Origin: Caproicibacter sp046707225 | GTDB lineage: Bacteria > Bacillota > Clostridia > Oscillospirales > Acutalibacteraceae | Direction of reading: 5' to 3' | Length of the DNA: 52,986 nt | Assembly: GCF_046707225.1 (NCBI RefSeq) | Contig: NZ_JBJKOP010000007.1 | Coordinates: 1 to 52,986, forward strand | Shown: piece after piece, positions 19,603-27,014 of the stretch | How positions within the stretch are numbered: the stretch's first letter is position 1 | How the letters are laid out: each line of letters opens with the position of its first letter | Made by a program: the position numbers and the translations under genes | The notes under the pieces: generated by a model | Database searches by the model: none | The model's input: only the letters and a program-made list of their open reading frames with translations | Told to the model about the DNA's origin: nothing

Positions 19603-20403
19603 CTAACCGTTTTTTCTTCCGAAAACTGTCCCAATTTGCGCTCCCTCAAACAGGTCGTACAACTTTTCGGGGTAAGCGCCGCTCATAATGCAGCAGGGAA
19701 TCCCCGCCTGATTGACGAAATCGGCGGCGTCCACCTTGGTGCGCATTCCGCCGGTTCCGCGCCTGGAACCCGCCCCGCCCGCCAAAGCACGGATCTCGTC
19801 CGTCACCTGCGGCACAACCGGAATGCGGCTTGCGTTCGGATTTACCGACGGGTTGTCGTCATAAAGCCCGTCGATGTCGGTCAGAAGAATCAAAAGGTCC
19901 GCTCCGATCAGCCGGGCCACGATCGCCGACAGCGTGTCGTTGTCGCCGATCTGGTTCCCCACCAGCTCATCCACGACCACGGTATCGTTTTCATTGACCA
20001 CCGGGATAATGTCCATCCCGATCAGTTCCTGAAATGTATTTTGGGTGTTTTTCCGCGTGTTTTCGCTCGCAACCACGTCGCCGGTCAAAAGAACCTGCGC
20101 GACCGTGCGGTTGTACTCGCCGAAAAATTTATCATAGATGAACATCAGCTCGCACTGGCCGACCGCCGCCACCGCCTGCCGCTTTTCGGTTTCCCGCGGG
20201 CGTTCCCGCAGGCCGAGTTTGCCGACGCCGACGCCGATCGCGCCGCTGGTGACCAGCACCATTTCCCTTCCGGAGTTCTGCAGGTCGCTCAAAACCTTGC
20301 AAAGGCGCTCAATCCTGCGCAGATTCAGCTTTCCGTTCTCATAGGTCAGCGTGGAGGTTCCAACCTTAACGACGATCCGCTTTGCCTGTGTAACAGAGGA
20401 CAT
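19603..20403 (-). CDS. proB: Glutamate 5-kinase ProB, short form
   Basis: First step of proline synthesis, feedback-inhibited by proline in the family. The ATG at 20403 (MSSVTQAKRIVVKVGTSTL) is preferred over a GTG at 20418, which would leave almost no leader behind the mapped promoter. The 266-residue protein is an amino-acid kinase with VVKVGTSTLT near the start, LVTSGAIGVG (about 51-60), VNENDTVV (about 134-141) and GTGGMRTKVDAA (about 210-221). It ends without the C-terminal PUA domain found in the long form. Confidence 0.95.
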   Translation of the reverse strand: MSSVTQAKRIVVKVGTSTLTYENGKLNLRRIERLCKVLSDLQNSGREMVLVTSGAIGVGVGKLGLRERPRETEKRQAVAAVGQCELMFIYDKFFGEYNRTVAQVLLTGDVVASENTRKNTQNTFQELIGMDIIPVVNENDTVVVDELVGNQIGDNDTLSAIVARLIGADLLILLTDIDGLYDDNPSVNPNASRIPVVPQVTDEIRALAGGAGSRRGTGGMRTKVDAADFVNQAGIPCCIMSGAYPEKLYDLFEGAQIGTVFGRKNG

Positions 20404-20437
20404 AGCTCCGCTTTCCACTCCCTTCCTTTTCGCTCCG

Positions 20438-20466
20438 ATTATATCATAATTTTGTACTGGATTGAA
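20438..20466 (-). promoter_or_regulatory. Promoter of proBA
   Basis: Minus strand TTCAAT, 17-base spacer, TATAAT, with TG one base before the -10 (extended -10). The expected start of transcription is about 27 bp before the proB ATG. Confidence 0.7.
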
Positions 20467-20573
20467 CAGGTTTTATAAAAATGGTATTGCATCATATGAA
20501 ACCCGTCATCAATCTAAAATAATATATATTACATTTTAGCAAAAATTTACTCTATGGTTAATAGATACACTGA

Positions 20574-20596
20574 ATTGTTCTCTTAAAGTGTACAAT
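20574..20596 (+). promoter_or_regulatory. Dyad upstream of the XRE gene, candidate autoregulatory operator
   Basis: ATTGT-N13-ACAAT, interleaved with TACAC/GTGTA, sits 34 bp before the XRE start codon in an AT-rich 170-bp stretch. Small XRE repressors commonly bind such a dyad at their own promoter. I cannot define the -35/-10 pair with confidence. Confidence 0.35.
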
Positions 20597-20629
20597 TATC
20601 GAGTAAACTCATGTCAAGGAGCTGATATT

Positions 20630-20944
20630 ATGATTTTTGATTTTGGCTATCGTCTTCGCGAGCTGCGGGAAAGCAAAAATCTAACGCAAACACAGGTGGC
20701 AAAGCGCCTGAATCTTTCCAAAACCACGATCAGTGGCTATGAAAATAACATCAAAACCCCATCCTTAGAAGTTCTGGTCAAGCTATCCATCCTTTACGGT
20801 GCTTCCGCCGACTACATTCTCGGGCTGGAAAACCGAAAACTGATCCAGATCGACGGGCTGACGATGAGCCAGGAGGAAATCCTCAAGGTCCTGCTGAAGG
20901 AATTCAAAAGCCTGAATAAAAAAAGCACGATTATCATGAAATAG
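20630..20944 (+). CDS. XRE-family transcriptional regulator
   Basis: 104 residues. The ATG at 20630 has AAGGAG 8 bases upstream. A Cro/C1-type helix-turn-helix occupies about residues 6-62 (YRLRELRESKNLTQTQVAKR, then TTISGYENNIKTPSLEVL and LYGASADYILGL), followed by a short helical tail that may mediate dimerisation. The gene and its upstream region are more AT-rich than the neighbours, which may mean acquisition by transfer, but no mobile element is visible. Target genes unknown. Confidence 0.9.
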   Translation: MIFDFGYRLRELRESKNLTQTQVAKRLNLSKTTISGYENNIKTPSLEVLVKLSILYGASADYILGLENRKLIQIDGLTMSQEEILKVLLKEFKSLNKKSTIIMK

Positions 20945-20947
20945 TAT

Positions 20948-20976
20948 AAAAAGCGCAGCCTTTGACTGCGCTTTTT
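20948..20976. terminator. Bidirectional terminator between XRE gene and pnp
   Basis: AAAAAGCGCAG-N7-CTGCGCTTTTT, perfect 11-base arms with A/T tails on both sides. It ends both the XRE transcript and the long rimP-to-pnp operon. Confidence 0.9.
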
Positions 20977-20988
20977 ATCCGTTAAATT

Positions 20989-23196
20989 TTATTGCCTTGG
21001 TTTTCCGTAATTCGGTTTCGAGCCGGAGTGCCCGCGGTCGTCGCGCCGCGGGGCCGGCCTGCGGAACGGGCGGGGTTCCGGATCATTTTCGGGAACCAGA
21101 CCCTCCACCTCGATCAAAGCGTCGCGCCGGGAAAGATTCAGCCTTCCCTTTTCATCGATATTCAGCACCTTAACCATAACCGCGTCGCCGATATTGACGA
21201 CGTCCGTTACCTTTTCAACCCGTTTGACGTCCAGCTGGGAGATATGCACCAGGCCTTCCTTGCCGGGCGCGATTTCAACAAACGCGCCGAAATCCATCAG
21301 CCGGGTTACCTTGCCGTTATAGATGGAGCCCGGCTCCGGGTCGTTCGCAATCGTATCAATAATGCTGATTGCCCGCTTGCAGTTGTCGAGGTCGATGCCG
21401 GACACATACACATGCCCGTCCTCCTCCACATCCACCTTGACGTCGCACTCCGCGCAGATCTTCTGGATCACCTTTCCGCCGGAGCCGATGACCTCGCGGA
21501 TCTTTTCGAGCGGAATCGAAATGGAAAGCATCTTCGGCGCGTATTTGGAAAGCTCTTTGCGGGATTCCGGAATCGCCTTGAGCATCACGTCGTCGATGAT
21601 ATAATCCCTGGCTTTATGGGTCTTATACAGCGCTTCTCTCACCATGTCCGGCGTCAGGCCGTGGATTTTCAGGTCCATCTGAATCGCCGTGATGCCCGCG
21701 TGGGTTCCGGCTACCTTGAAGTCCATGTCGCCGAAGAAATCCTCAACCCCCTGAATGTCCACCATGGTCATCCAGCGGTCGCCCTCGGTAATCAGGCCGC
21801 AGGAAATGCCGGCGACCGGCGATTTGATCGGAACGCCCGCGTCCATCAGCGCCAGCGTGGAGCCGCAGATGGAAGCCTGCGAGGTGGAGCCGTTGGAAGA
21901 GAGCACCTCCGAAACAAGGCGCATGGTATACGGGAACTCGTCGACGGACGGAATCACCGGCAGCAGCGCGCGCTCCGCCAGAGCGCCGTGACCGATCTCG
22001 CGCCGGCCCGGTCCGCGGCTGGGCCTGGTTTCGCCGACGGAATAGGACGGCATGTTATACTGGTGGATATAGCGTTTCGTTTCCTGCTCGTCGATGCTGT
22101 CGAACGTCTGCTCGTCGCTCATGGGTCCGAGCGTCGCGACGGTGAGCACCTGCGTCTGGCCGCGGGTAAACATGCCGGAGCCGTGAACGCGGGGCAGAAG
22201 GCCGACTTCCGCGGAAAGCGGGCGAATATCGTCCATCTTGCGGCCGTCGACGCGCTTTTGCTCATCCAAAAGCCAGCGGCGCACCACATATTTCTGCGTT
22301 TTATACATGCACTCGTCGATCTTCGCCTGCTGGTCGGGGTAGATCGGGTCGAATTTTTCATGAACCTTTTCATAGACCGGCTGCAGCCGCTGGTCGCGGA
22401 CGTTCTTGTCGTCGGTGTCCAGCGCGGCGCGGACGTCGTCGATCGCGAAGTCCTTGATTGCCTCGAGCATGTCCTCGTCCGGTTCGTTGCTGGGGTAGGA
22501 AAATTTCGGCTTGCCGATTTCCGCCTTGATGGAATTGATAAACTCGATGATCGCCTGGTTCGCCTTGTGGCCGGCCATGATGCCGTTGTACATCACGTCG
22601 TCCGGAATCTCCTCGGCGCCCGCTTCGATCATGGCAATGCGGTCGGCGGTCGAAACGACCGTCACGGCCATCTTGGAGCTCTTTCTCTGCTCGCTGTTCG
22701 GGTTGATGACGAACTCCCCGTCCACATACCCGACGGAAACGCCGGAAATCGGGCCGTTCCACGGGATGTCTGAAATGCTGAGGGCGATGGACGTGCCGAC
22801 CATCGCGGCGATTTCCGGCTGGCAGTCATGGTCGACGCTCATCACGGTGCAGACGACCGAAACGTCGTTGCGCATGTCCTTCGGGAACAGCGGGCGGATC
22901 GGGCGGTCGATCACGCGGGAAGTCAGAATCGCCTTGTCGGTCGGGCGGCCTTCGCGCTTGATGTAGGAGCCCGGAATTCTGCCGACGGAATAGAGCTTTT
23001 CCTCAAAATCGACGGAAAGCGGGAAAAAGTCCACGCCGTCGCGGGGCTTTGCGGAAGCCGTAGCCGCCACATGAACCACCGTTTCGCCGTAGCGCACCAG
23101 GCACTCGCCGTTCGCAAGCTGAGCCATCTTGCCGGTTTCCACCACAAGCGGCCTGCCGGCAAAATCCGTTTTGTACACTTTGAATTTTTCAAACAT
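20989..23196 (-). CDS. pnp: Polyribonucleotide nucleotidyltransferase (PNPase)
   Basis: Phosphorolytic 3'-5' exoribonuclease of the RNA degradosome. The 735-residue protein has two RNase PH-like domains (about 1-230 and 310-545), a KH domain with IREVIGSGGKVIQKI (about 565-579) and an S1 domain with GSIYNGKVTRLMDFGAFVEI (about 618-637), then a basic, disordered C-terminal tail of about 35 residues (RRPAPRRDDRG). The second PH domain carries SSNGSTSQASICG (about 435-447). It is the last gene of the translation operon and has a long structured leader after rpsO. Confidence 0.98.
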   Translation of the reverse strand: MFEKFKVYKTDFAGRPLVVETGKMAQLANGECLVRYGETVVHVAATASAKPRDGVDFFPLSVDFEEKLYSVGRIPGSYIKREGRPTDKAILTSRVIDRPIRPLFPKDMRNDVSVVCTVMSVDHDCQPEIAAMVGTSIALSISDIPWNGPISGVSVGYVDGEFVINPNSEQRKSSKMAVTVVSTADRIAMIEAGAEEIPDDVMYNGIMAGHKANQAIIEFINSIKAEIGKPKFSYPSNEPDEDMLEAIKDFAIDDVRAALDTDDKNVRDQRLQPVYEKVHEKFDPIYPDQQAKIDECMYKTQKYVVRRWLLDEQKRVDGRKMDDIRPLSAEVGLLPRVHGSGMFTRGQTQVLTVATLGPMSDEQTFDSIDEQETKRYIHQYNMPSYSVGETRPSRGPGRREIGHGALAERALLPVIPSVDEFPYTMRLVSEVLSSNGSTSQASICGSTLALMDAGVPIKSPVAGISCGLITEGDRWMTMVDIQGVEDFFGDMDFKVAGTHAGITAIQMDLKIHGLTPDMVREALYKTHKARDYIIDDVMLKAIPESRKELSKYAPKMLSISIPLEKIREVIGSGGKVIQKICAECDVKVDVEEDGHVYVSGIDLDNCKRAISIIDTIANDPEPGSIYNGKVTRLMDFGAFVEIAPGKEGLVHISQLDVKRVEKVTDVVNIGDAVMVKVLNIDEKGRLNLSRRDALIEVEGLVPENDPEPRPFRRPAPRRDDRGHSGSKPNYGKPRQ

Positions 23197-23219
23197 GAAT
23201 CAATTCTCCTCCGTTTCTG

Positions 23220-23324
23220 CTCCGGAGGGCGGGTACGGCTGATTTAGCAATAAAACCGGCGCCCCGCCGACCGCGCCGGGCGTCCGTTTCACTGCTAAAT
23301 TCCCGTGTTCCCCACTTTCCGGAG
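23220..23324 (-). promoter_or_regulatory. Nested stem-loop leader of pnp
   Basis: Three pairings nest symmetrically: outer CTCCGGA with TCCGGAG, middle ATTTAGCA with TGCTAAAT (continued imperfectly by GTGAAAC with GTTTTAT), and inner CCGGCGC with GCGCCGG. Together they form one long imperfect hairpin of about 105 nt ending 24 bp before the pnp start. In Escherichia coli the pnp leader forms an RNase III-cleaved hairpin used for autoregulation; a parallel role here is inference. Confidence 0.55.
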
Positions 23325-23345
23325 AAATCTCATAAATAGCCTAAA

Positions 23346-23372
23346 GGCAGGCGGTAACAAGAACCGCCTGCC
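23346..23372 (-). terminator. Hairpin after rpsO
   Basis: GGCAGGCGGT-N7-ACCGCCTGCC, 12 bp past the rpsO stop, with only a weak T-tract behind it on the minus strand. More likely an mRNA 3'-end stabiliser or partial terminator than a complete stop, because pnp follows. Confidence 0.6.
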
Positions 23373-23384
23373 CTAGATTTTAAA

Positions 23385-23648
23385 TTATTTGCGGATTCCC
23401 AATTTTTCAATGATGACACGGTACCGGGTAATATCGCTTTTCATCAAGTAATTGAGCATATTTCTTCTCTGGCCGACCATTTTCAAAAGGCCGCGGCGGG
23501 AATGGTGATCCTTTTTGTGGGCTTTCAAATGTTCGGTCAGCGCGTTGATTCTGTTGGTGAGAATCGCAATCTGAACCTCCGGCGAGCCGGTGTCTCCCTC
23601 ATGCAGCGCGTACTGCTTGATAATTTCGGTCTTTTCTTCTTTTAACAT
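23385..23648 (-). CDS. rpsO: 30S ribosomal protein S15
   Basis: Binds 16S rRNA early in 30S assembly. The 87-residue protein (start at the ATG at 23648, MLKEEKTEIIKQYA) matches the family over its whole length, including LHEGDTGSPEVQIAILT and DHHSRRGLLKMVGQRR. AAAGGTGG lies about 8 bases upstream of the start, within the loop of a stem described separately. The rpsO-pnp order is conserved in many bacteria. Confidence 0.97.
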   Translation of the reverse strand: MLKEEKTEIIKQYALHEGDTGSPEVQIAILTNRINALTEHLKAHKKDHHSRRGLLKMVGQRRNMLNYLMKSDITRYRVIIEKLGIRK

Positions 23649-23650
23649 TT

Positions 23651-23693
23651 CCTGTTCCACCTTTTTATAAATTTCCCACATTCTCAGAACAGG
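23651..23693 (-). promoter_or_regulatory. Stem enclosing the rpsO ribosome-binding site
   Basis: On the minus strand CCTGTTC pairs with GAACAGG, whose last base lies 2 bases before the rpsO ATG, leaving the Shine-Dalgarno sequence in the 29-base loop. A further hairpin CCCC-GTGTG-CGGGG lies just upstream. S15 represses its own translation in several bacteria through leaders that overlap the start; this may be such a site. Confidence 0.4.
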
Positions 23694-23758
23694 GCCGGTG
23701 AAATCCCCGCACACGGGGCGTTTCCCCTGATCCGGGAAAGGGGTTCCATGGTTTTTTA

Positions 23759-24724
23759 TTATAACACAGTGCCGCTTATTTGTAAATCAAAAAATAACTC
23801 CGCCGTATGCAGCGGTCTGCGGTAATACTCCCCCGCCCGGGCGCCGTCGCGCAAGATGGCGCGCCGCAGCTCCTCCAGCGTGGAAAACCGCTGTTCCGGG
23901 CGCAGAAAGCGGAGCAGCTCCACGCGAACGGAGCTTCCGTACAGTTCGCCGCCCCGGTACTCCGGCATCCAGGTTTCCGAAAGAGGGCGGTCGGAGCCGA
24001 CCGTCGGCCTGACCCCCACGTTGGTCACGCCCAGATAGCTTTCCTCCCCGACCGAGACCCTCGAAGCGTAAACGCCGAACTTCGGCCGCACAAACCCCTC
24101 CGGCAGCTCCTGATTCAAGGTCGGGGTTCCGAGCGAATGCCCCAGCCTTCTTCCGTGCCGGACGGGCATCCGGTAGCCGAACGGGCGGCCCAGCAGCCGG
24201 GCCGCGTCGTCGACGCGCCCGCTTTCAATCAGCCCGCGGATCCGTGTGGAGCTGACGGGCGTTCCGTCCACCAGCACGGCCTGCGCGACCGATACGCCGA
24301 CGCCGCGCTCCCCGCACAGGGAGGAAAGCGCCGCGCTGTCGGCCCTGCCGCCGCGCCCAAACGTAAAGTTGAACCCGCAGCAGGCTTTTTTCGCTTTCAG
24401 GCAGCCGACCAGAACCTGCTCCACGAATTCCTGAGCCGTCAGATCCCGGACCGTGTGGAATTCCAGAATATACAGCTGCTTTACGCCCATTTCCTTCAGC
24501 AGGGCGATTTTATCCTCCTGCGAGAGCAGCCGGCCCCCGGCGCCGCCGCCCAAATTCATCCGCGGATTTTCCGCGAAGGTGAGCACGGTCGGCAGCAGTC
24601 CTTCCGCCGCGCCGCCGCAGGCCAGGGAAACCACCTTCCGGTGCCCGATGTGCAGCCCGTCGAAATTTCCCAGCGCCACGGCGCTTTCTCCCCCGGAGTG
24701 TGTCAGTGTTCTAAAAACATCCAT
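23759..24724 (-). CDS. ribF: Bifunctional riboflavin kinase / FAD synthetase RibF
   Basis: Makes FMN from riboflavin and FAD from FMN. The 321-residue protein has the N-terminal nucleotidyltransferase domain with VALGNFDGLHIGHRKVV (about 16-32; GNFDGxHxGH motif) and VDGTPVSSTRIRGLIESGRV (about 157-176), and the C-terminal kinase domain with GRRLGHSLGTPTLNQ (about 191-205; the usual TPTAN reads TPTLN) and GVYASRV. It lies in the usual place after truB in the infB operon. Confidence 0.95.
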   Translation of the reverse strand: MDVFRTLTHSGGESAVALGNFDGLHIGHRKVVSLACGGAAEGLLPTVLTFAENPRMNLGGGAGGRLLSQEDKIALLKEMGVKQLYILEFHTVRDLTAQEFVEQVLVGCLKAKKACCGFNFTFGRGGRADSAALSSLCGERGVGVSVAQAVLVDGTPVSSTRIRGLIESGRVDDAARLLGRPFGYRMPVRHGRRLGHSLGTPTLNQELPEGFVRPKFGVYASRVSVGEESYLGVTNVGVRPTVGSDRPLSETWMPEYRGGELYGSSVRVELLRFLRPEQRFSTLEELRRAILRDGARAGEYYRRPLHTAELFFDLQISGTVL

Positions 24725-24751
24725 GCTTATATTTCTCCAAAATGAAACTCT

Positions 24752-25657
24752 TTATTCAGCGCCGCGAAACAGGCGCAGCACGCGCAGCTGGCCGGCCGAC
24801 GCCCGGCCCAGGCCGAGAAAAGCCCCGTCCGGCCCCTGAACGCGAAAAACGGCGTCTTCCGCCGGCAGGGCGCGCCGCAGCGCGGTTCTTTCGAGATCCA
24901 GCGCCCCGCCGTTTTGAAAGCGGGCCGCCTGCGCCGGAGAAACGGCGACCGCCGGCATCCCCGAAAACAGCGACTTCACCGGCAAAAGCCTTTCCGCGAG
25001 CCGTCCTTCCTCCGCCAGCTCCTTTGCCCGGTCCAGCGTGACGCTGTCCGCCAGCGTAAAGCCGGACGCGCGCGTCCGCCGAAGGGATGACATCACGCCG
25101 TATGTATGCAGCGCTTCTCCAAGATCCGCGCAGAGCGTGCGGATATAGGTTCCCTTGGAACAGGCGATTCGCAGCGCGCCGCTGCGCGACGGCTCGTCGT
25201 AGGACAGCAGCTCCAGTTCGCGGATCGTGACCGGGCGCGGCTCACGCTCCACTTCAATTCCCTGCCTCGCAAGGTCGTAAAGGCGTTTTCCGCCGACGCT
25301 GATCGCCGAAACCATCGGCGGCACCTGCAAAATCTCGCCGCGGAACGCCCCGAGCGCCGCCTCCACCGCTTCGCGGGACGCGCCCCGGTCGCTTTCGTCG
25401 GTCGTTTTTCCGGTCGTGTCCTGCGTATCCGTCGCGATTCCCAGCCGGAACCCCGCCTCGTACTCCTTGTCGGTGTCGGGCAGCAAAGCGTTCGCGCGCG
25501 TCGCGCAGCCGAGCAGCAGGGGCAGCACGCCGGTCGCCATCGGGTCCAGCGTGCCCGTGTGCCCAATCTTTTTTTCATGCGTCAGCCCGCGCATCACCGC
25601 GACCGCGTCGAAAGAGGTAAAGCCGGCGGGCTTGTCCAGAATCAGGATTCCGTTCAT
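24752..25657 (-). CDS. truB: tRNA pseudouridine-55 synthase TruB
   Basis: Isomerises U55 in the T-loop of tRNAs. The 301-residue protein has the opening GILILDKPAGFTSFDAV and the catalytic GTLDPMATGVLP (Asp about residue 38), followed by the conserved YEAGFRLGIATDTQDTTG and GTYIRTLCADLGEALH (about 189-204). Its start overlaps the nrnA stop by 4 bp. Confidence 0.96.
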   Translation of the reverse strand: MNGILILDKPAGFTSFDAVAVMRGLTHEKKIGHTGTLDPMATGVLPLLLGCATRANALLPDTDKEYEAGFRLGIATDTQDTTGKTTDESDRGASREAVEAALGAFRGEILQVPPMVSAISVGGKRLYDLARQGIEVEREPRPVTIRELELLSYDEPSRSGALRIACSKGTYIRTLCADLGEALHTYGVMSSLRRTRASGFTLADSVTLDRAKELAEEGRLAERLLPVKSLFSGMPAVAVSPAQAARFQNGGALDLERTALRRALPAEDAVFRVQGPDGAFLGLGRASAGQLRVLRLFRGAE

Positions 25658-26610
25658 AAACGCGGTTTCAGATACTCCCGCACCGCGCGGAGCATCTGTT
25701 CCTTCGCTTCTGCAAGCGGCAGATTCAGCGTGCAGCCTGCGGCTCCCTTGTGCCCGCCGCCGCCGAACTTTTCACAGATTTCAGAGGCGTTGGCGGGGTC
25801 GTGCGCGCGCAGCGAGACCTTCCAGGCTCCGTCCTCTTTCTCGCGGAGGGTGACGCCGACGATTACGCCCTCAATTCCGCGTGGGATGGTCGCAAGGCCG
25901 TCGAGGTCGTCCTCCCTCGCGCCGGACTCGCGCACCATCTGGCGTGAAATGACGATGACCGCGACCCTGCCGCCGCAGTCGTACCCGATGGAATCGAGTA
26001 CCCTGCGCTCCATGTCGAGCCTTGCGCGGCTTTTGGTGTCGAACATCTCGCGGTTGATCGTCGGCGCGTCGATGCCCGTTTCCACCAAATCGGCGGCGAT
26101 ACGGTAGGTGCGCGGCGTCACGTTGATATATTTGAAACAGCCGGTGTCCGTCGTGATGCCGGTGTAAAGCGGCGCGGCGATGTCCGGGGTAATCTCCACC
26201 TTCAGCTCCCGGAGAAGGTCGAAAATGATCTCGCAGGTCGCCGCCGCCTTCGGATTCAGGCAGGTTTCGGCGGCGTAAAGCGTATTGGAGGGGTGATGGT
26301 CGACGCACAGGTCGATTTTTCCGCCCCATTCGGATTCGAGCGGTTCGCCCAGCAGCTTTTCGTCGGCAATATCCACCGCCGCGACAAGGTCCGGCTCAAA
26401 CTCGTCGTCCGGCAAACCCCGGAACAAAAATTCGTATTTCGGGCCGATTTCGTCGGAGCAGCGAATCGCCGCGCGCTTGCCCATCCGCCGCAGCCCGCGG
26501 CACAGGGCGCTGGCGCAGCCGAGGGTGTCGCCGTCCGGAAACTGATGGCTTAAAATCAGAACCCGCTCCGCCTTTTGCAGGCGGGCGGCCGCTTCCTCAA
26601 CCCCGATCAT
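25654..26610 (-). CDS. nrnA: DHH/DHHA1 phosphoesterase (NrnA-type oligoribonuclease/pAp phosphatase)
   Basis: Degrades short oligoribonucleotides and 3'-phosphoadenosine 5'-phosphate in relatives. The 318-residue protein has the metal-binding SHQFPDGDTLG (about 21-31), VDIADE (about 83-88), CVDHHPSN (about 106-113) and the C-terminal GGGGHKGAAGC substrate motif (about 285-295). It overlaps rbfA by 14 bp upstream and truB by 4 bp downstream, the common Firmicutes arrangement. Confidence 0.94.
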   Translation of the reverse strand: MIGVEEAAARLQKAERVLILSHQFPDGDTLGCASALCRGLRRMGKRAAIRCSDEIGPKYEFLFRGLPDDEFEPDLVAAVDIADEKLLGEPLESEWGGKIDLCVDHHPSNTLYAAETCLNPKAAATCEIIFDLLRELKVEITPDIAAPLYTGITTDTGCFKYINVTPRTYRIAADLVETGIDAPTINREMFDTKSRARLDMERRVLDSIGYDCGGRVAVIVISRQMVRESGAREDDLDGLATIPRGIEGVIVGVTLREKEDGAWKVSLRAHDPANASEICEKFGGGGHKGAAGCTLNLPLAEAKEQMLRAVREYLKPRL

Positions 26611-26956
26611 GCTCGTCCTCCTTCAGGTCGTTCAGGATCCTTGAGATATTCGCGCTGTACTCGATGGAATCCGTGGGCTTAAAGAGTATTTCCGGAATCT
26701 TGCGCAGGGAAAGGCGGCTGCCAAGCTCGTGCCGGATAAACCCGGCGGCGGACTTCAGGCCCACAACCGCTTTTTTGGCCTGGTCCATCCCCTCCATCGC
26801 GCTGATATAGACCGTGCAGTAGGACAGATCGTTCGTCACATCGACTCGGACGATGCTGATCAGCCCCTGAACCCGCGGATCCTTCAGCTCGCGTAAAATC
26901 GCGGTCAGCTCGCGTTTGATATCCTCCGTTACACGTCCCATTTTGTGTCCGGCCAT
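26597..26956 (-). CDS. rbfA: Ribosome-binding factor A
   Basis: KH-like 30S maturation factor. 119 residues, normal length. It has the family segments RVTEDIKRELTAILRELKDPR (N-terminal helix) and LSYCTVYISAMEG, and ends in the conserved LRKIPEILFKPTDSIEYSANI region. GGGAGGG lies 8 bases before the ATG. A terminator-like hairpin separates it from infB. Confidence 0.95.
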   Translation of the reverse strand: MAGHKMGRVTEDIKRELTAILRELKDPRVQGLISIVRVDVTNDLSYCTVYISAMEGMDQAKKAVVGLKSAAGFIRHELGSRLSLRKIPEILFKPTDSIEYSANISRILNDLKEDEHDRG

Positions 26957-26975
26957 AAATACGTCCCTCCCTGGT

Positions 26976-27002
26976 GAAAAAGCCCGCCGCTTGCACGGCG
27001 GG
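26976..27002 (-). terminator. Internal terminator between infB and rbfA
   Basis: CCCGCCG-N6-CGGCGGG followed on the minus strand by CTTTTT, 12 bp past the infB stop. A canonical intrinsic terminator inside the operon, probably reducing expression of rbfA-nrnA-truB-ribF relative to infB. Confidence 0.7.
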
Positions 27003-27014
27003 ACTCTGTTTCGC

